Below, in pieces: positions 17,622-27,706 of a stretch of DNA of 63,559 nt. Under the pieces are notes generated by a model that worked only from the letters and a program-made list of their open reading frames with translations, had not been told where the DNA came from and ran no database searches. Position 1 is the first letter of the stretch. The number at the start of each line of letters is the position of its first letter. Source of the DNA: Okeania sp. SIO1I7 (lineage in GTDB: Bacteria; Cyanobacteriota; Cyanobacteriia; Cyanobacteriales; Microcoleaceae); contig JAAHGF010000015.1 of NCBI GenBank assembly GCA_010672585.1, positions 220,929 to 284,487 of the forward strand, given 5' to 3'. Made by a program: the position numbers and the translations under genes.

Positions 17622-18077
17622 ATGCCCCTAATACTGCCCCCCAATCACTTCCAAAAAATTTCCACCCATGCAGAAACAGCTTACCCAAATGAATGTTGCG
17701 GTCTAATATTAGGTAGGCAAAACCAACAGACAAAAACAGTCATGGAAGTCTGGCCTGCTGAAAATGCCTGGCAAACAGAAGCAGATGAATATTGGCCGGA
17801 ACAAAAAGATTTTACAGAAGAACGAAGATATGCAATCCCCCCAGAACTAATGCTGAAAGCAATGAAATATGGAAGAGAACGCTACCTCTCCATCATTGGT
17901 ATCTATCATTCTCACCCAGACCATTCAGCCATCCCTTCAGAATTTGACCGTACCTACGCCTGGCCAGAATATTCCTATATCATTCTATCCGTCCAAAAAG
18001 GCAAAACTATTGACTTTCTCTGTTGGTCTCTTGACCACAACCATCAATTTCAATCAGAAGAAATAATTAAAAGATAG
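17622..18077 (+). CDS. JAMM/M67-family metallopeptidase (Mov34/MPN/PAD-1)
   Basis: 151 aa. The zinc-binding JAMM signature is complete: an upstream glutamate (NECCGLILG) and HSHPDHSAIPSEFD, giving H-x-H-x7-S-x2-D. Known bacterial relatives remove sulfur-carrier or ubiquitin-like adducts, as Mec+ does for CysO-cysteine. It lies 105 bp upstream of a MoeB/ThiF-type activating enzyme with a rhodanese domain on the same strand, so the pair probably acts in sulfur transfer through a ubiquitin-like sulfur carrier. No carrier gene (ThiS/MoaD-like) is visible in this window. Confidence 0.88.
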   Translation: MPLILPPNHFQKISTHAETAYPNECCGLILGRQNQQTKTVMEVWPAENAWQTEADEYWPEQKDFTEERRYAIPPELMLKAMKYGRERYLSIIGIYHSHPDHSAIPSEFDRTYAWPEYSYIILSVQKGKTIDFLCWSLDHNHQFQSEEIIKR

Positions 18078-18182
18078 GCAACTTGATGTATTGCAGGTTT
18101 AATTTAGATAATTTTGGCAAAATATTAACCATACTTGTCAAACAATACTATCTACTAGAAAAATATCTAGGCCGAAATTGTC

Positions 18183-19355
18183 ATGTTAAATCCGAATCTG
18201 GAACAAGTCCAGTTAAATACAGAAGAGTATCAACGTTATTCGCGCCATTTAATTTTACCGGAAGTAGGATTAGATGGTCAGAAACGTCTTAAGGCAGCCA
18301 GTGTTCTATGTATTGGTACTGGCGGTCTTGGTTCCCCACTATTGTTATATCTAGCAGCAGCAGGAATTGGAAATATTGGAATTGTAGATTTTGATATTGT
18401 GGATCATTCCAACCTGCAACGACAGGTTATTCATGGAACATCTTGGGTAGGTAAGCCAAAAATTGAGTCTGCCAAAAATCGGATTCACGAAATTAACCCC
18501 CACTGTCAAGTTGACCTTTACGAGACCAGGCTAAGTTCAGAAAATGCCCTCGACATTCTTAAATCCTATGATGTAGTTGTCGATGGTACTGATAATTTCC
18601 CGACTCGTTACTTGGTTAATGATGCTTGTGTTCTTCTGAATAAACCTAATGTCTATGGTTCAATTTTCCGTTTTGAAGGTCAGGCAACTGTCTTTAATTA
18701 TGAAGGTGGACCTAACTACCGCGACCTCTACCCCGAACCCCCGCCTCCAGGAATGGTACCTTCCTGTGCAGAGGGTGGTGTTTTAGGAATTTTGCCGGGA
18801 ATGATTGGAGTTATCCAAGCGACAGAAACTATCAAAATTGTTTTGGGTCAAGGTACAACTCTCAGTGGTAGATTGTTACTTTATAATTCCTTGGATATGA
18901 CTTTCCGGGAATTGAAACTGCGTCCTAATCCAGTACGACCAGTGATTGAAAAGTTGATTGATTATGAGCAGTTTTGTGGCATTCCTCAAGCTAAAGCACA
19001 GGAGACAGAAAATAAGATGGCTATTCCAGAAATGACGGTTCAAGATTTGAAGCAATTATTGGATAGTGGGGCAGATGATTTTGTCTTAGTTGACGTGCGG
19101 AACCCGCACGAATATGAAATTGCTCAGATTCCTGGGTCTGTGTTAGTGCCGTTGCCAGACATTGAGCAGGGTGATGGTGTGACAAAGGTTAAGGAATTAA
19201 TGAATGGTCATCGCTTAATTGCTCATTGTAAAATGGGTGGGCGATCGGCTAAAGCGTTAGGTATTCTGAAGGAGGCTGGTATTGAGGGTACTAATCTCAA
19301 AGGTGGAATTACTGCCTGGAGTCAGGAAATAGATTCTTCTGTGCCTCAATATTGA
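18183..19355 (+). CDS. moeB: MoeB/ThiF-type adenylyltransferase with C-terminal rhodanese domain
   Basis: 390 aa. The N-terminal adenylating domain (about 1-250) has the nucleotide-binding loop GTGGLGSPLLLYLAAAG, IVDFDIVDHSNLQRQ, and the DGTDNFPTRYLVND block. The rhodanese domain (about 285-385) has active-site loop CKMGGRSAKA with Cys, and DVRNPHEYEIA. It should adenylate the C-terminal glycine of a MoaD/ThiS-like carrier and pass sulfur from the rhodanese persulfide. The zinc CxxC pairs usual in MoeB are not evident, as in many cyanobacterial MoeB-rhodanese proteins. It follows the JAMM protease gene. Confidence 0.9.
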   Translation: MLNPNLEQVQLNTEEYQRYSRHLILPEVGLDGQKRLKAASVLCIGTGGLGSPLLLYLAAAGIGNIGIVDFDIVDHSNLQRQVIHGTSWVGKPKIESAKNRIHEINPHCQVDLYETRLSSENALDILKSYDVVVDGTDNFPTRYLVNDACVLLNKPNVYGSIFRFEGQATVFNYEGGPNYRDLYPEPPPPGMVPSCAEGGVLGILPGMIGVIQATETIKIVLGQGTTLSGRLLLYNSLDMTFRELKLRPNPVRPVIEKLIDYEQFCGIPQAKAQETENKMAIPEMTVQDLKQLLDSGADDFVLVDVRNPHEYEIAQIPGSVLVPLPDIEQGDGVTKVKELMNGHRLIAHCKMGGRSAKALGILKEAGIEGTNLKGGITAWSQEIDSSVPQY

Positions 19356-19523
19356 GGTAGCACTCAGCACTCAGCTATTAGCAATCAGCTTCTAGTTGCC
19401 TGTATAATGGGGGTTTGAATCCCCCATAAAAGGTGCACCACTAATTTTTTCAAATATAGTGGGGGTTAGTAACTGTTGGCTAAAATCTGGTATTATCTAT
19501 AAAAATATGGGATTATCTGTTTT

Positions 19524-20737
19524 ATGCTACTTGGATTTAAAACTGAACTACATCCGAATAATCAGCAGAAAACCTTACTGGCTAAACACGCTGGTGTTGC
19601 AAGGCACGCCTGGAATTGGGGATTATGGCTAACTAGAAACATCCTTAATCACAATTCCAACAATCCTTCAGGTAAACTTAAATTTCCGACTGCGATTGAT
19701 TTGCATAAACTATTGGTAGCAATGGTTAAACCTAATAACTATTGGTACTATGAAGTTTCTAAATGCGCTCCGTATGGATGCTTTGAGGTATTTATTAGAC
19801 GCTTGGAAACGAAGATTCAGCAAAGTGTCTGGTCAACCTAAATTCAAGAAGAAAGGTAGAGATGATAGTTTTACTTTAGATGGCTCAATTACAGTAGATT
19901 TTAATCGTATAAAACTACCTAGAATTGGATGGGTAAAAACTTTTGAGTTCTTACCTGATAATATTAACCCCAAGTCTGTAACTATTAGTAGAAAAGCAAG
20001 CTGTTGGTTTGTGAGCTTTAAGGTAGAAACTATACCTCAAAATACTGAGAAATCAGTGGATGTAGTTGGTGTAGATTTAGGTATAAAATCTCTAGCGACC
20101 TTATCCACTGGTGAAGTTTTTGTTGGCGCTAAGTCTTATAGAAAGTTAGAAGCAAAACTTTCTCGGTTGCAATATCTGAACCGACATCAAACTAAGTTCT
20201 CTAGCAATTGGAAGAAGGCTCAACTCAAGATAGCTAAACTACATAGGAAAATAGCTAATATCAGAAAGGATACATTGCACAAGCTAACTACTTACTTGGC
20301 TAAAAACCACAGCCAGATAGTAATAGAAGACTTAAATGTATCAGGAATGATGGCAAATCACAAGCTAGCTAAGGCTGTTGGCGACATGGGTTTTTATGAA
20401 TTCAGAAGACAGTTAGAGTACAAGTGTGAGTTATATGGTTCTAAGTTAATCATTGTTGATAGATGGTTTCCTAGTTCTAAAACTTGCAGTAGGTGTGGAA
20501 CTGTTAAAGAGTCTCTGTCTTTATCGGAGCGTGTATTCAACTGTGAACACTGCAATTTTAGCTGTGATTGCTCCGCAACGCTAGCGCGAACGAGACTTAA
20601 ATGGAGCGTTAAATTTAGCTATGGCGGTCAGTTAGCTCCGCAACGCTAACGCGTTTCGCGCCAGCGTTGCGAAGCAAACGACCGTGACAGCTTGTGGACT
20701 GGATAACGCCGACGTTGCCAGATTGAAGCAAGAATAG
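19524..20737 (+). pseudogene. tnpB: IS200/IS605-family tnpB, frameshifted and insertion-disrupted
   Basis: The N-terminal part is MLLGFKTELHPNNQQKTLL. A frameshift at about 19773-19779, after WYYEVSKCAP, moves the reading to the next frame (ALRYLLDAWKRRFSK onward). RuvC residues are visible in VGVDLGIKSLATL and IVIEDLNVSGM. The zinc ribbon is CSRCG...CEHC. At 20569-20590 a 22-bp repeat is inserted directly after TGTGAT. Removing it restores CDRDLN, the block with the last catalytic Asp; with it the frame is lost. A second related repeat interrupts about 20632-20680. Remaining tail codons end at TAG 20735-20737. No longer functional. Confidence 0.85.
20569..20590. repeat. 22-bp short repeat inserted in tnpB
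   Basis: It begins TGCTCCGCAACGCTAGCG. Related sequence follows at about 20633-20678 (GCTCCGCAACGCTAACG and GCCAGCGTTGCGAAGC) and inside the MITE at about 32750-32800. It is a small GC-rich palindromic repeat unlike the AT-rich surroundings. Confidence 0.75.
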
Positions 20738-21147
20738 AACAGATTATTTATAGAAAATCATAGATTTATATAGATAATCATAGGTTTCTAAGAACGGATT
20801 TAAATCCTTGATTTTTTTTAGCGCTCTAGCTAAATGCTGTTTTTAGTGATGAAAAAAACTTTTTCCTCTTTTTCCTTCTTTTTCCCTCCTGACTCCTGAC
20901 TTCCCTTCCTGGGATAGACCCGCGGGTGGGTAGACTCCTGAGGACTCCCTTATTATTTATAACTATTTAACCGGACATGATATTAATTGACTATTTTTTC
21001 ACTAGACATCTCCAAGAATAAAAAATCAAATTAATTTTCGTACATAAATCATTAATTATTTCCGCCTACTCTGTAGGGACGTTGCATACAACGTCCCTAC
21101 TACTCCCTCTTTTGGAGGAGATGTCTATTAAGTAAAAGAAGACAAAT
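20738..21147. other. gene-free stretch with a composite repeat and a GTAGGGACG palindrome
   Basis: 20846-20985 is a composite repeat: TTAGTGATGAAAAAA, a CT-rich tract, CTCCTGACTCC, then TTATTTATAACTATTTAACC and GGACATGATATTA. 21073-21100 is a 28-bp palindrome, GTAGGGACGTTG mirrored by CAACGTCCCTAC. The same palindrome type is at 23271-23298. Confidence 0.6.
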
Positions 21148-22458
21148 TTAATCTTCTAATTCCTCAACTAATTTTGGAACTCCTGCAGTTAATACTTCAT
21201 TTCCTTCTGCGGTAACTAAAACATCATCCTCAATTCTCACTCCAATTCCACGCCAACGTTCATCTACTTCTGGTTGCCCTTCAACTGGTTTAATATTCGG
21301 ACCTATATAAATACCAGGTTCCACAGTTAAAACTTGCCCCGGTTGTAAATTTTGAGGGTTTTCTCCCCACTGATAAACACCCACATCATGTACATCCAAA
21401 CCTAACCAATGTCCAGTTCTGTGCATATATAAATGCTTATATTTTTCCTTTTCAATTATTTCGTCAATATTACCTTTTAACAATTTTAAATCAATCAAAC
21501 CTTCCACTAATACTCGTACTGCTGTATCGTGAAATTGTTTATAAGGATTTCCTGGTTTTACTTCAGCAATTGCTGCTTGTTGCGCTCTTAAAACCAACTC
21601 ATAAATAATCTTTTGTTCCGGTGTAAATTTTCCACTGATAGGAAAAGTCCGAGTAATATCAGAATTATAATAATTGTAGGCAGCTCCAGCATCAATTAAC
21701 AACAAATCATTTTCTTGCATTTGCCGATTATTTTCTATGTAATGAAGAATGCAAGAATTAGCACCAGAAGCAACAATAGAAGGATAAGCAGGAGTCGCTC
21801 CATTACGAGAAAAAATATACTCTATTTCAGCTTGAATTTGATATTCAAACTGCCCCGCTTTGGCAAACTTCATTGCATAATTATGAGCATCAACAGCAAT
21901 ATCAGCAGCTTTGCGCATTTGTTCTAATTCCGCAGTACTTTTCAGCAAACGCATCGGATGCAAAACTGTCCCCACATCTTGAATAGCGATCGGTCCTGTA
22001 CCAGTTTTCGGATAGACCCGAATCAAATTTTGCCAATGTCGAAGAATTGTATCATTAAAGTGGCGATCGCGTCCCAAACGATAGTAAATTTTATCTGCCT
22101 TTTTCAAATATCCAGGCAATTTTTCATTCAATTCATTAATAGGAAAAGTCTCATCAGCACCATATAATTCCTTAGCAGCTTCCACACCAGTACGATAACC
22201 ACTCCAAGTTTCTTTTTCCGGGTCTTTTGGTCGGACAAACAAAATAAATTTATGTTCTTCATGGTGTGGTGCAATAACTGCTACTGCCTCCGGTTCATTA
22301 AAACCTGTTAAATAAAAAAAATCACTATCTTGACGATACGCATATTCTACATCATTGTGCATGACAGCCATTGGCGCACTTCTAAATATAGCTGTACCAT
22401 TGCCAATTTTTGCCATTAATTGTTCGCGTCGTTGTTGATATTCTGAGTAATTTGTCAT
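21148..22458 (-). CDS. pepP: Xaa-Pro aminopeptidase (aminopeptidase P)
   Basis: 436 aa, normal for the family. It has an N-terminal AMP_N domain (about 1-135, with DSDFFYLTGFNEPEAVAV) and a pita-bread M24 domain. Metal ligands are visible: D in LLIDAGAAYNYYNSDITRTF (two Asp), H in HRTGHWLGLDVHD, E in LTVEPGIYIG and E in GVRIEDDVLV. It releases N-terminal residues preceding proline and is cytoplasmic with a di-manganese site. Monocistronic by appearance. Confidence 0.93.
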   Translation of the reverse strand: MTNYSEYQQRREQLMAKIGNGTAIFRSAPMAVMHNDVEYAYRQDSDFFYLTGFNEPEAVAVIAPHHEEHKFILFVRPKDPEKETWSGYRTGVEAAKELYGADETFPINELNEKLPGYLKKADKIYYRLGRDRHFNDTILRHWQNLIRVYPKTGTGPIAIQDVGTVLHPMRLLKSTAELEQMRKAADIAVDAHNYAMKFAKAGQFEYQIQAEIEYIFSRNGATPAYPSIVASGANSCILHYIENNRQMQENDLLLIDAGAAYNYYNSDITRTFPISGKFTPEQKIIYELVLRAQQAAIAEVKPGNPYKQFHDTAVRVLVEGLIDLKLLKGNIDEIIEKEKYKHLYMHRTGHWLGLDVHDVGVYQWGENPQNLQPGQVLTVEPGIYIGPNIKPVEGQPEVDERWRGIGVRIEDDVLVTAEGNEVLTAGVPKLVEELED

Positions 22459-22672
22459 GGTTTATTTGTTATTAGTTAGAAGTAAAAAGTTACCAGGAAG
22501 AAGTTAGAAAGAGAGGATTTTATCTGTCCAAGGAAATAAATAAAATCAACTTAGCTCTAATACCAAATTATTTGTGTTAAGCAACTCTTGCAGTTATTAA
22601 CGCAAATAAAAATAACAGTTATTTTAGAATAAAATTATAATGCAAGATTAACCTAACTTGTCAAAAATATTT

Positions 22673-23041
22673 ATGGACAAACTCAAAAATTTATTAGCCC
22701 CGGCTCTACTAACAGCAGGCACTGTTCTTTTTTCTAGCAACGCTCACGCTATGACCTGCTATAATGCAGTACGTATCGTGTCACAACGGCTTTCTGCTAT
22801 AAATGAAAATATTTATCAAACTCAGATAACCAATTATCCACTTGTTCCTCCACCAAAATCGGTGCTGGAATCGGCTTTGAACTATGCTAAGATTGTTAAG
22901 GATCGATGCCCAGTAGAAGCTAGCAATTCAAATCTCTCTCGCTTAATGAATACTGGATACTACTTCTTGAATAATGCGTCATTTGAAGTGCCAACCCCCA
23001 CCATAGCTCCTCCCATTAAACCAATAGGTAGTGGCCTATAG
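22673..23041 (+). CDS. secreted 122-aa protein of unknown function
   Basis: The frame can be opened at TTG 22658, but ATG 22673 gives a clean signal peptide: MDKLKNLLAPALLTAGTVLF then SSNAHA with predicted cleavage before MTCYNA. The mature part has two cysteines (MTCYN and KDRCP) that could form a disulfide, a central helical region, and a proline-rich tail (PTPTIAPPIKP). The family is not recognised. Export to the periplasm or beyond is the only supportable statement. Confidence 0.65.
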   Translation: MDKLKNLLAPALLTAGTVLFSSNAHAMTCYNAVRIVSQRLSAINENIYQTQITNYPLVPPPKSVLESALNYAKIVKDRCPVEASNSNLSRLMNTGYYFLNNASFEVPTPTIAPPIKPIGSGL

Positions 23042-23507
23042 AGATCGTAGTATAAAATCCAGATAATTACTATATCCAAGCCATTGCCACAGTCACAGAT
23101 TAGAAGAAAGCAATCTCAGGGGTTTAGGAGATTGCTTCCTATCGTCGCAATGACAAATTTTCAACTGTTTTATATATAAAACCAGAGACTAGAAACGCTG
23201 AAGTTTATTTTTTTCATCTTCTGACAACATTTTCCAGATTGGTGAATCATGTCATCACAACCAAAAATTTGTAGGGACGTTCCATGGAACGTCCCTACTT
23301 TTGTCTACCAAACAGAAACCTGCTTGAGTGCGTAAGTTCTGTTAAATTAAAATCCAGAAACTTAACTACTAGCTATCAGCTTTTAGCAGCTCTTAAAGTC
23401 CGCTGCTTCTATAAGCAGAATTGTTTAGAAGAGGTTTAACCCCTTCTAAAGGTTAAAAAAATAATCTTGCTGACCGCTGATAGCTGACCGCTGAAGTGCT
23501 TCTTTAA
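23042..23507. other. gene-free stretch with two small repeats
   Basis: 23271-23298 is a 28-bp palindrome (GTAGGGACGTTCCA mirrored by TGGAACGTCCCTAC). About 23370-23500 holds GCTATCAGC/GCTGATAGC-type short repeats and a hairpin, TTAGAAGAGGTTTAACCCC facing TTCTAA. No supported frame. Confidence 0.5.
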
Positions 23508-25394
23508 TTACATGATTGGAACATAAGTTTCTTTTTCTGGAACATTAGTGTACTCAGCCACAATTTGTCGGAACTCATCACCATCAATAGTTTCTTTCTC
23601 AATGAGCAAATCAACTAAACGATCTATAACAACCCGGTGATCACGCATTATATTACAAGCGTGTTCATAACAATGTTCAACAATAGTGCGAACTTGATCG
23701 TCAATACGAGAAGCGATCTCATCGGAATATTCTGAACGAGTCATTAGGTCGCGACCCAAAAACACCTCACTTTGTTGAGTTTCCAGAGACATCGGACCGA
23801 GATCGGACATACCATAACGAGTCACCATTTGACGTGCCATCCCTGTAACCTGTTGGAGGTCATTACCAGCACCAGTTGTCACCTCAGCATCACCAAAAAT
23901 AACTTTCTCAGCAGCGCGACCACCAAGAGCACCAGTAATACGAGCCAAAATTTGTGACCTGGAGATTAAACCTTGGTCTTCACTAGGCATAAACCAGGTG
24001 AGACCACGAGCTTGACCACGGGGAATCAAAGTGACTTTTTGCACTGGGTCATGGTCTTTGATCAAAGTACCAACAATCGCATGACCAATTTCGTGATAAC
24101 CAATTAATCGCTTGCTCTTACCATCCATGAGTGGAGTTCCTTCCATACCTGCGACAACCCGGTCTACAGCATCATCAATTTCCGGCATAGTAATTGCTTC
24201 TTTACGACGACGAGCAGTGAGAATTGCAGCTTCATTCAACAAGTTAGCCAAATCTGCACCTGTAAAACCAGGAGTACGACGAGCGATCGCATCTAGAGAT
24301 ACTTCTTCACTGATCTTTTTGTTGCGAGCGTGAACTTCCAGAATTGACAAACGACCTTTAATATCTGGAGCATCAACACCAACTTGACGGTCAAACCTAC
24401 CTGGACGTAATAATGCAGAATCTAATACATCAGGGCGGTTAGTAGCAGCAATAATAATGATACCAGTGTTACCCTCAAAACCATCCATCTCTGTCAACAA
24501 CTGGTTAAGAGTTTGTTCCCTTTCATCATTACCACCACCGATACCAGCACCACGTTGTCTACCCACCGCATCAATTTCATCAATAAAGATAATACAGGGA
24601 GCATTTTCCTTAGCTTTTTTGAATAAGTCGCGAACGCGGGAAGCACCCACACCCACAAACATTTCCACAAATTCCGAACCAGAAATACTGAAAAATGGAA
24701 CACCAGCTTCACCAGCGATCGCCTTGGCCAACAAAGTTTTACCAGTTCCCGGAGGGCCAACCAACAGCACACCTTTAGGAATTCGCGCTCCCACCGCAGT
24801 AAATCTTTCTGGTTTTTTCAAGAAAGTCACAACCTCTTGTAATTCTTCCTTGGCCTCATCAACTCCAGCCACATCATCAAACAGTACACCTGTCTTCGCC
24901 TCCATGGAGAAGCGGGCCTTAGACTTACCAAAATTCATTGCTTGTCCAGGGCCACCAGGAACATTACTGGAGCGACGGAAGAGGAAAAATAGACCGACAA
25001 TCAATAAAACTGGGAAAACCAAATTCCCTAATAAGCCCCATATCGCCCCTTCATTGCGTGGAGGATGACTGTCAAAGCTGATATTTGCTTCTCGCAGACG
25101 AGAAATTAGGTCTGGGGAATTGGCTGGTAAATCTACTCGTAATCGTTGGACCCGATTATCTAGTTCTGGATCGACTGCTTCAACAATAGCTGTACGGCCA
25201 CCTTCATAAAGGTCTACGCTTGTAATTCGTTCCGCTTGTAAGTAGTCCAAGAATCGACCATAGCTCATTCGGGTACTGGCGGTATTGCTACCCATGTTTG
25301 CTACTGTTGGAGAAAATGCTCCTTGCCAGACAAAAAAACCGATGACTAGAGCTGGTAAGCTCCAAAGTACAATTGTTCTCCAAGAAATTTTCAT
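23508..25394 (-). CDS. ftsH: ATP-dependent zinc metalloprotease FtsH
   Basis: 628 aa, typical for FtsH. The N-terminus has a membrane segment (about 7-23) and a second (about 115-137) flanking a lumenal/periplasmic domain. The AAA module has Walker [20 protein letters not shown], Walker [13 protein letters not shown] and second region of homology [20 protein letters not shown]. The protease has zinc site HEIGH (434-438) and the third ligand in the [15 protein letters not shown] region. It is a membrane-anchored hexamer degrading damaged membrane proteins; cyanobacterial homologues turn over photosystem II D1, and which paralogue this is cannot be assigned. A candidate structured RNA lies about 95 bp upstream. 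Confidence 0.96.
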   Translation of the reverse strand: MKISWRTIVLWSLPALVIGFFVWQGAFSPTVANMGSNTASTRMSYGRFLDYLQAERITSVDLYEGGRTAIVEAVDPELDNRVQRLRVDLPANSPDLISRLREANISFDSHPPRNEGAIWGLLGNLVFPVLLIVGLFFLFRRSSNVPGGPGQAMNFGKSKARFSMEAKTGVLFDDVAGVDEAKEELQEVVTFLKKPERFTAVGARIPKGVLLVGPPGTGKTLLAKAIAGEAGVPFFSISGSEFVEMFVGVGASRVRDLFKKAKENAPCIIFIDEIDAVGRQRGAGIGGGNDEREQTLNQLLTEMDGFEGNTGIIIIAATNRPDVLDSALLRPGRFDRQVGVDAPDIKGRLSILEVHARNKKISEEVSLDAIARRTPGFTGADLANLLNEAAILTARRRKEAITMPEIDDAVDRVVAGMEGTPLMDGKSKRLIGYHEIGHAIVGTLIKDHDPVQKVTLIPRGQARGLTWFMPSEDQGLISRSQILARITGALGGRAAEKVIFGDAEVTTGAGNDLQQVTGMARQMVTRYGMSDLGPMSLETQQSEVFLGRDLMTRSEYSDEIASRIDDQVRTIVEHCYEHACNIMRDHRVVIDRLVDLLIEKETIDGDEFRQIVAEYTNVPEKETYVPIM

Positions 25395-25454
25395 AAATTA
25401 TTGGCCTCTTTTAGTAAAATTGAATTGAAATAGATAGTGTGATTTTTTACACTC

Positions 25455-25484
25455 TTGACATCTTTACCCACCTAGTTTGATTAA
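25455..25484 (+). promoter_or_regulatory. candidate promoter for the structured RNA
   Basis: TTGACA (25455-25460) matches the -35 consensus. TTTGAT (25476-25481) is a weak -10 at 15-bp spacing. This would start transcription near 25487, at the base of the predicted stem. Confidence 0.3.
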
Positions 25485-25486
25485 AA

Positions 25487-25665
25487 GCGGAGAGTCCCAA
25501 GTATTACTATTTGGGTTTCTGTGGCCTCTTCCAGAGGAGCTTTCCTACTGAATGTTAGGCAAAGGCTGAGAATGCATCTGCCTTCTTTGGGGTAGACCAT
25601 TTCAGGTCTAAAGGTTTGCTCCATAGGTAAGCTAGGGCGGTCTTGGGATTCTCCCATCAGCTACT
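25487..25665 (+). ncRNA. candidate structured RNA of ~180 nt, 6S-RNA-like outline
   Basis: GGAGAGTCCCAAG (about 25489-25501) pairs with CTTGGGATTCTCC (about 25651-25663) as a 13-bp closing stem with one G-U. Inside are several hairpins: CCTCTTCCAGAGG, AAGGC with GCCTT around 25563-25585, and AGACCATTTCAGGTCT. The stretch is more GC-rich than its flanks and has no open frame. Length and closing stem fit 6S RNA, but the family is not proven. The minus strand (an ftsH leader) is the alternative. Confidence 0.4.
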
Positions 25666-26611
25666 GGCACTGACACCGCTAGTCCAGCTGCCAAGAAATA
25701 CTCATAATCTTAACTAAATGTAACTTAACAATAGACATTAGGGCAACTACTTGGACTTCCAGAACAAATCTCCTGGCATTGAAACAAATAAATTAGGGGA
25801 CTAGAAATTCCTGTAGAGTTATCCCCAATGTAAGTAATCTGAGGCTAGGGTTAGCAACATATATATTGAGGATAGAATACTGAAATTCTCTGTTTTGATG
25901 AGAAAATAAGTGAAGGGTATTATCAAGAATATTAAGAAGGAAGTATTAATTTAAGGTTAAATCCCTATTAAATCCCTAAATGAATTAAGTAATTTTGTCA
26001 GAAGTAGGGGATTACTCTAGTTCCCTAGAGGTTTCACTAACCTAAGAAGTGAAGTGAGGCACGGTCAAAAAATCAACTTTTTTCCTCTTCCTTTTCTTTT
26101 GTATGTGCTAAAGATTTTTAACTTAAGATGCTAAGTTCATGGAAAGTTATTTTAATTAACTTAGAAATTCTTATAACAATTTCTGCAAAGTGTCATTAAC
26201 TTGTTTAATTAATGAAGGGAGCTTCGTGAAACGAAGCTTTAATCATAATTTTGATCGGACTAATATCTAATATTATATTTAGTTAGCTATATGTCCTCGG
26301 CTCAAAAGAACAGGTTTGACCAAAAAGCTATCTGGAGGAAGTCTGAAAATCTCCACTTTTCATATAGAAGAAGGTCTCACACCTGATATGGGAATCTCCC
26401 CCTACTACAGAAGTGAAGGTGTAAAAGTACAGAGTGTGTATTCTCCATCTTGACATGGAAATTCTGAAGGTACTGTACCTCTACCTTCTATGTTAATTTT
26501 ATTCAGCGATTTTATTCGCTTAATGCCGTAGGTCTTAATTCATCTATAAACTTAGGATTTTTAACAACGGCAGTATTTTGATTTAAAAGTTTAGTGAGGT
26601 AATACAGCCTA
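25666..26611. other. long gene-free upstream region of the ParM-like gene
   Basis: No supported gene in nearly 950 bp. A short perfect hairpin, GCTTCGTGAAACGAAGC (26221-26237) followed by TTTAATC, could be a terminator. The last 300 bp have several short inverted repeats (for example GGAGGAAGTC, CTGAAAATCTCC) and may hold a 5' leader or centromere-like sites for the actin-like system. Confidence 0.4.
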
Positions 26612-27706
26612 ATGGTTATTAAAAAGCCAGCAGCAGCAGCAATGCTGACCCAGAAATCACCTAGTGTCGGTCAAAAAACAATCCTTAGTGTGGACTTAGG
26701 ACGGACAGCTAGTAAAGCTTGTGTTAGTCGGACTCCAAATGGTGTAGTTTTTATTCCAGCTAATGTCAAACAATTAAGTTTAGAACAAGTCAGATCGGGT
26801 AATTTTGAGTCTAAACCTACAGACCCACTATTAGATATGTGGCTAGAATATCAAGGCTCTGGATATGCTGTAGGTCAGTTGGCTGCTGATTTCGGGGCCA
26901 ATCTATTCGGTGATGAACGCTCTTTTGCCAAGTCCAAAGTCGAGGATGCTCTCATTAAAATTTTGGCCTGTGCTGGTTATTTTCAGCTCAAGGGCGAATT
27001 TTCAGTTGTGATGGGTTTACCATTTTATTCCCAAGAGCAATTTGAAAAGGAAAAGGAACAGATTGTTAGTCAATTACAATGTCCTCATAAAATGTCTTAT
27101 CGAGGTAGCGAACCTATCGAAATTAGAATTAATAAGGTTTGGGTCATGCCAGAGGGATATGGTAGCTTGTTATGGTGTGAAGCTAACAATGGCAAGGAAT
27201 TTCAGCCAGAGTTACCCAAACTATCTCTTGCTGTTGTTGATATTGGCCATCAAACTACAGATTTCTTAATGGTAGACCGTTTTCGGTTTGCTAGAGCTGC
27301 TTCTAAGAGTGAACCTTTTGCCATGAGCCAATTTTATGAAGATGTTGCTTCTAAGATTGAGGGAGCAGATGCTCAGTCTTTGTATTTGCTAGAAGCAGTC
27401 CATAAACCAGAAGGCCAGCGTTCCTATCGTCCCAGAGGAGCGACAAAACCGATTAATCTTGATGGTGTGGTCCCTGAGTTGCGTAAGGTTTTTGCGGCTA
27501 AACTCTGTGACCGTTTGATTAAGTGGCTACCAGAAAGGGTGACAGATGTTGTTATGACTGGCGGTGGTGCAGATTTTTTCCAGGAAGATTTGGAAAGGTT
27601 ATTACAGGAGGCAGGTCTCAATGCTCATTTAGCTCAACCACCTAGAGAGGCAAATGCTCTGGGACAATATATTTATGGAGAGGCTCAACTAGCAATATCT
27701 AGATAA
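26612..27706 (+). CDS. ParM/StbA-like actin-fold ATPase
   Basis: 364 aa. Actin-fold signatures: phosphate-1 ILSVDLGRTASKACVSR (D at about 28), phosphate-2 LAVVDIGHQTTDFLMV, and adenosine motif DVVMTGGGADFF. The N-terminal roughly 22 residues (VIKKPAAAAMLTQKS) are a low-complexity extension. Such proteins polymerise with ATP and push plasmids apart or organise DNA. The gene downstream (28094) encodes a small helical/coiled-coil protein in a plausible ParR-like adaptor position, after a 39-bp hairpin. A plasmid origin or a chromosomal Alp-type filament are both possible. Confidence 0.8.
   Translation: MVIKKPAAAAMLTQKSPSVGQKTILSVDLGRTASKACVSRTPNGVVFIPANVKQLSLEQVRSGNFESKPTDPLLDMWLEYQGSGYAVGQLAADFGANLFGDERSFAKSKVEDALIKILACAGYFQLKGEFSVVMGLPFYSQEQFEKEKEQIVSQLQCPHKMSYRGSEPIEIRINKVWVMPEGYGSLLWCEANNGKEFQPELPKLSLAVVDIGHQTTDFLMVDRFRFARAASKSEPFAMSQFYEDVASKIEGADAQSLYLLEAVHKPEGQRSYRPRGATKPINLDGVVPELRKVFAAKLCDRLIKWLPERVTDVVMTGGGADFFQEDLERLLQEAGLNAHLAQPPREANALGQYIYGEAQLAISR

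Noticed and set aside
19405-19440. T-arm-like GGGGGTTTGAATCCCCC followed by GGTGCACCA, suggesting a tRNA 3' end
   Set aside because: No acceptor partner, D-arm or anticodon arm can be drawn in the 60 bases upstream, so it is a hairpin or at most a tRNA fragment near the tnpB left end.
24457-25068. 203-aa plus-strand frame
   Set aside because: Antisense to the highly conserved AAA region of ftsH.
25487-25665. Cobalamin or manganese riboswitch upstream of ftsH
   Set aside because: The conserved boxes of those riboswitches are not found on either strand; the general structured-RNA call is kept instead.
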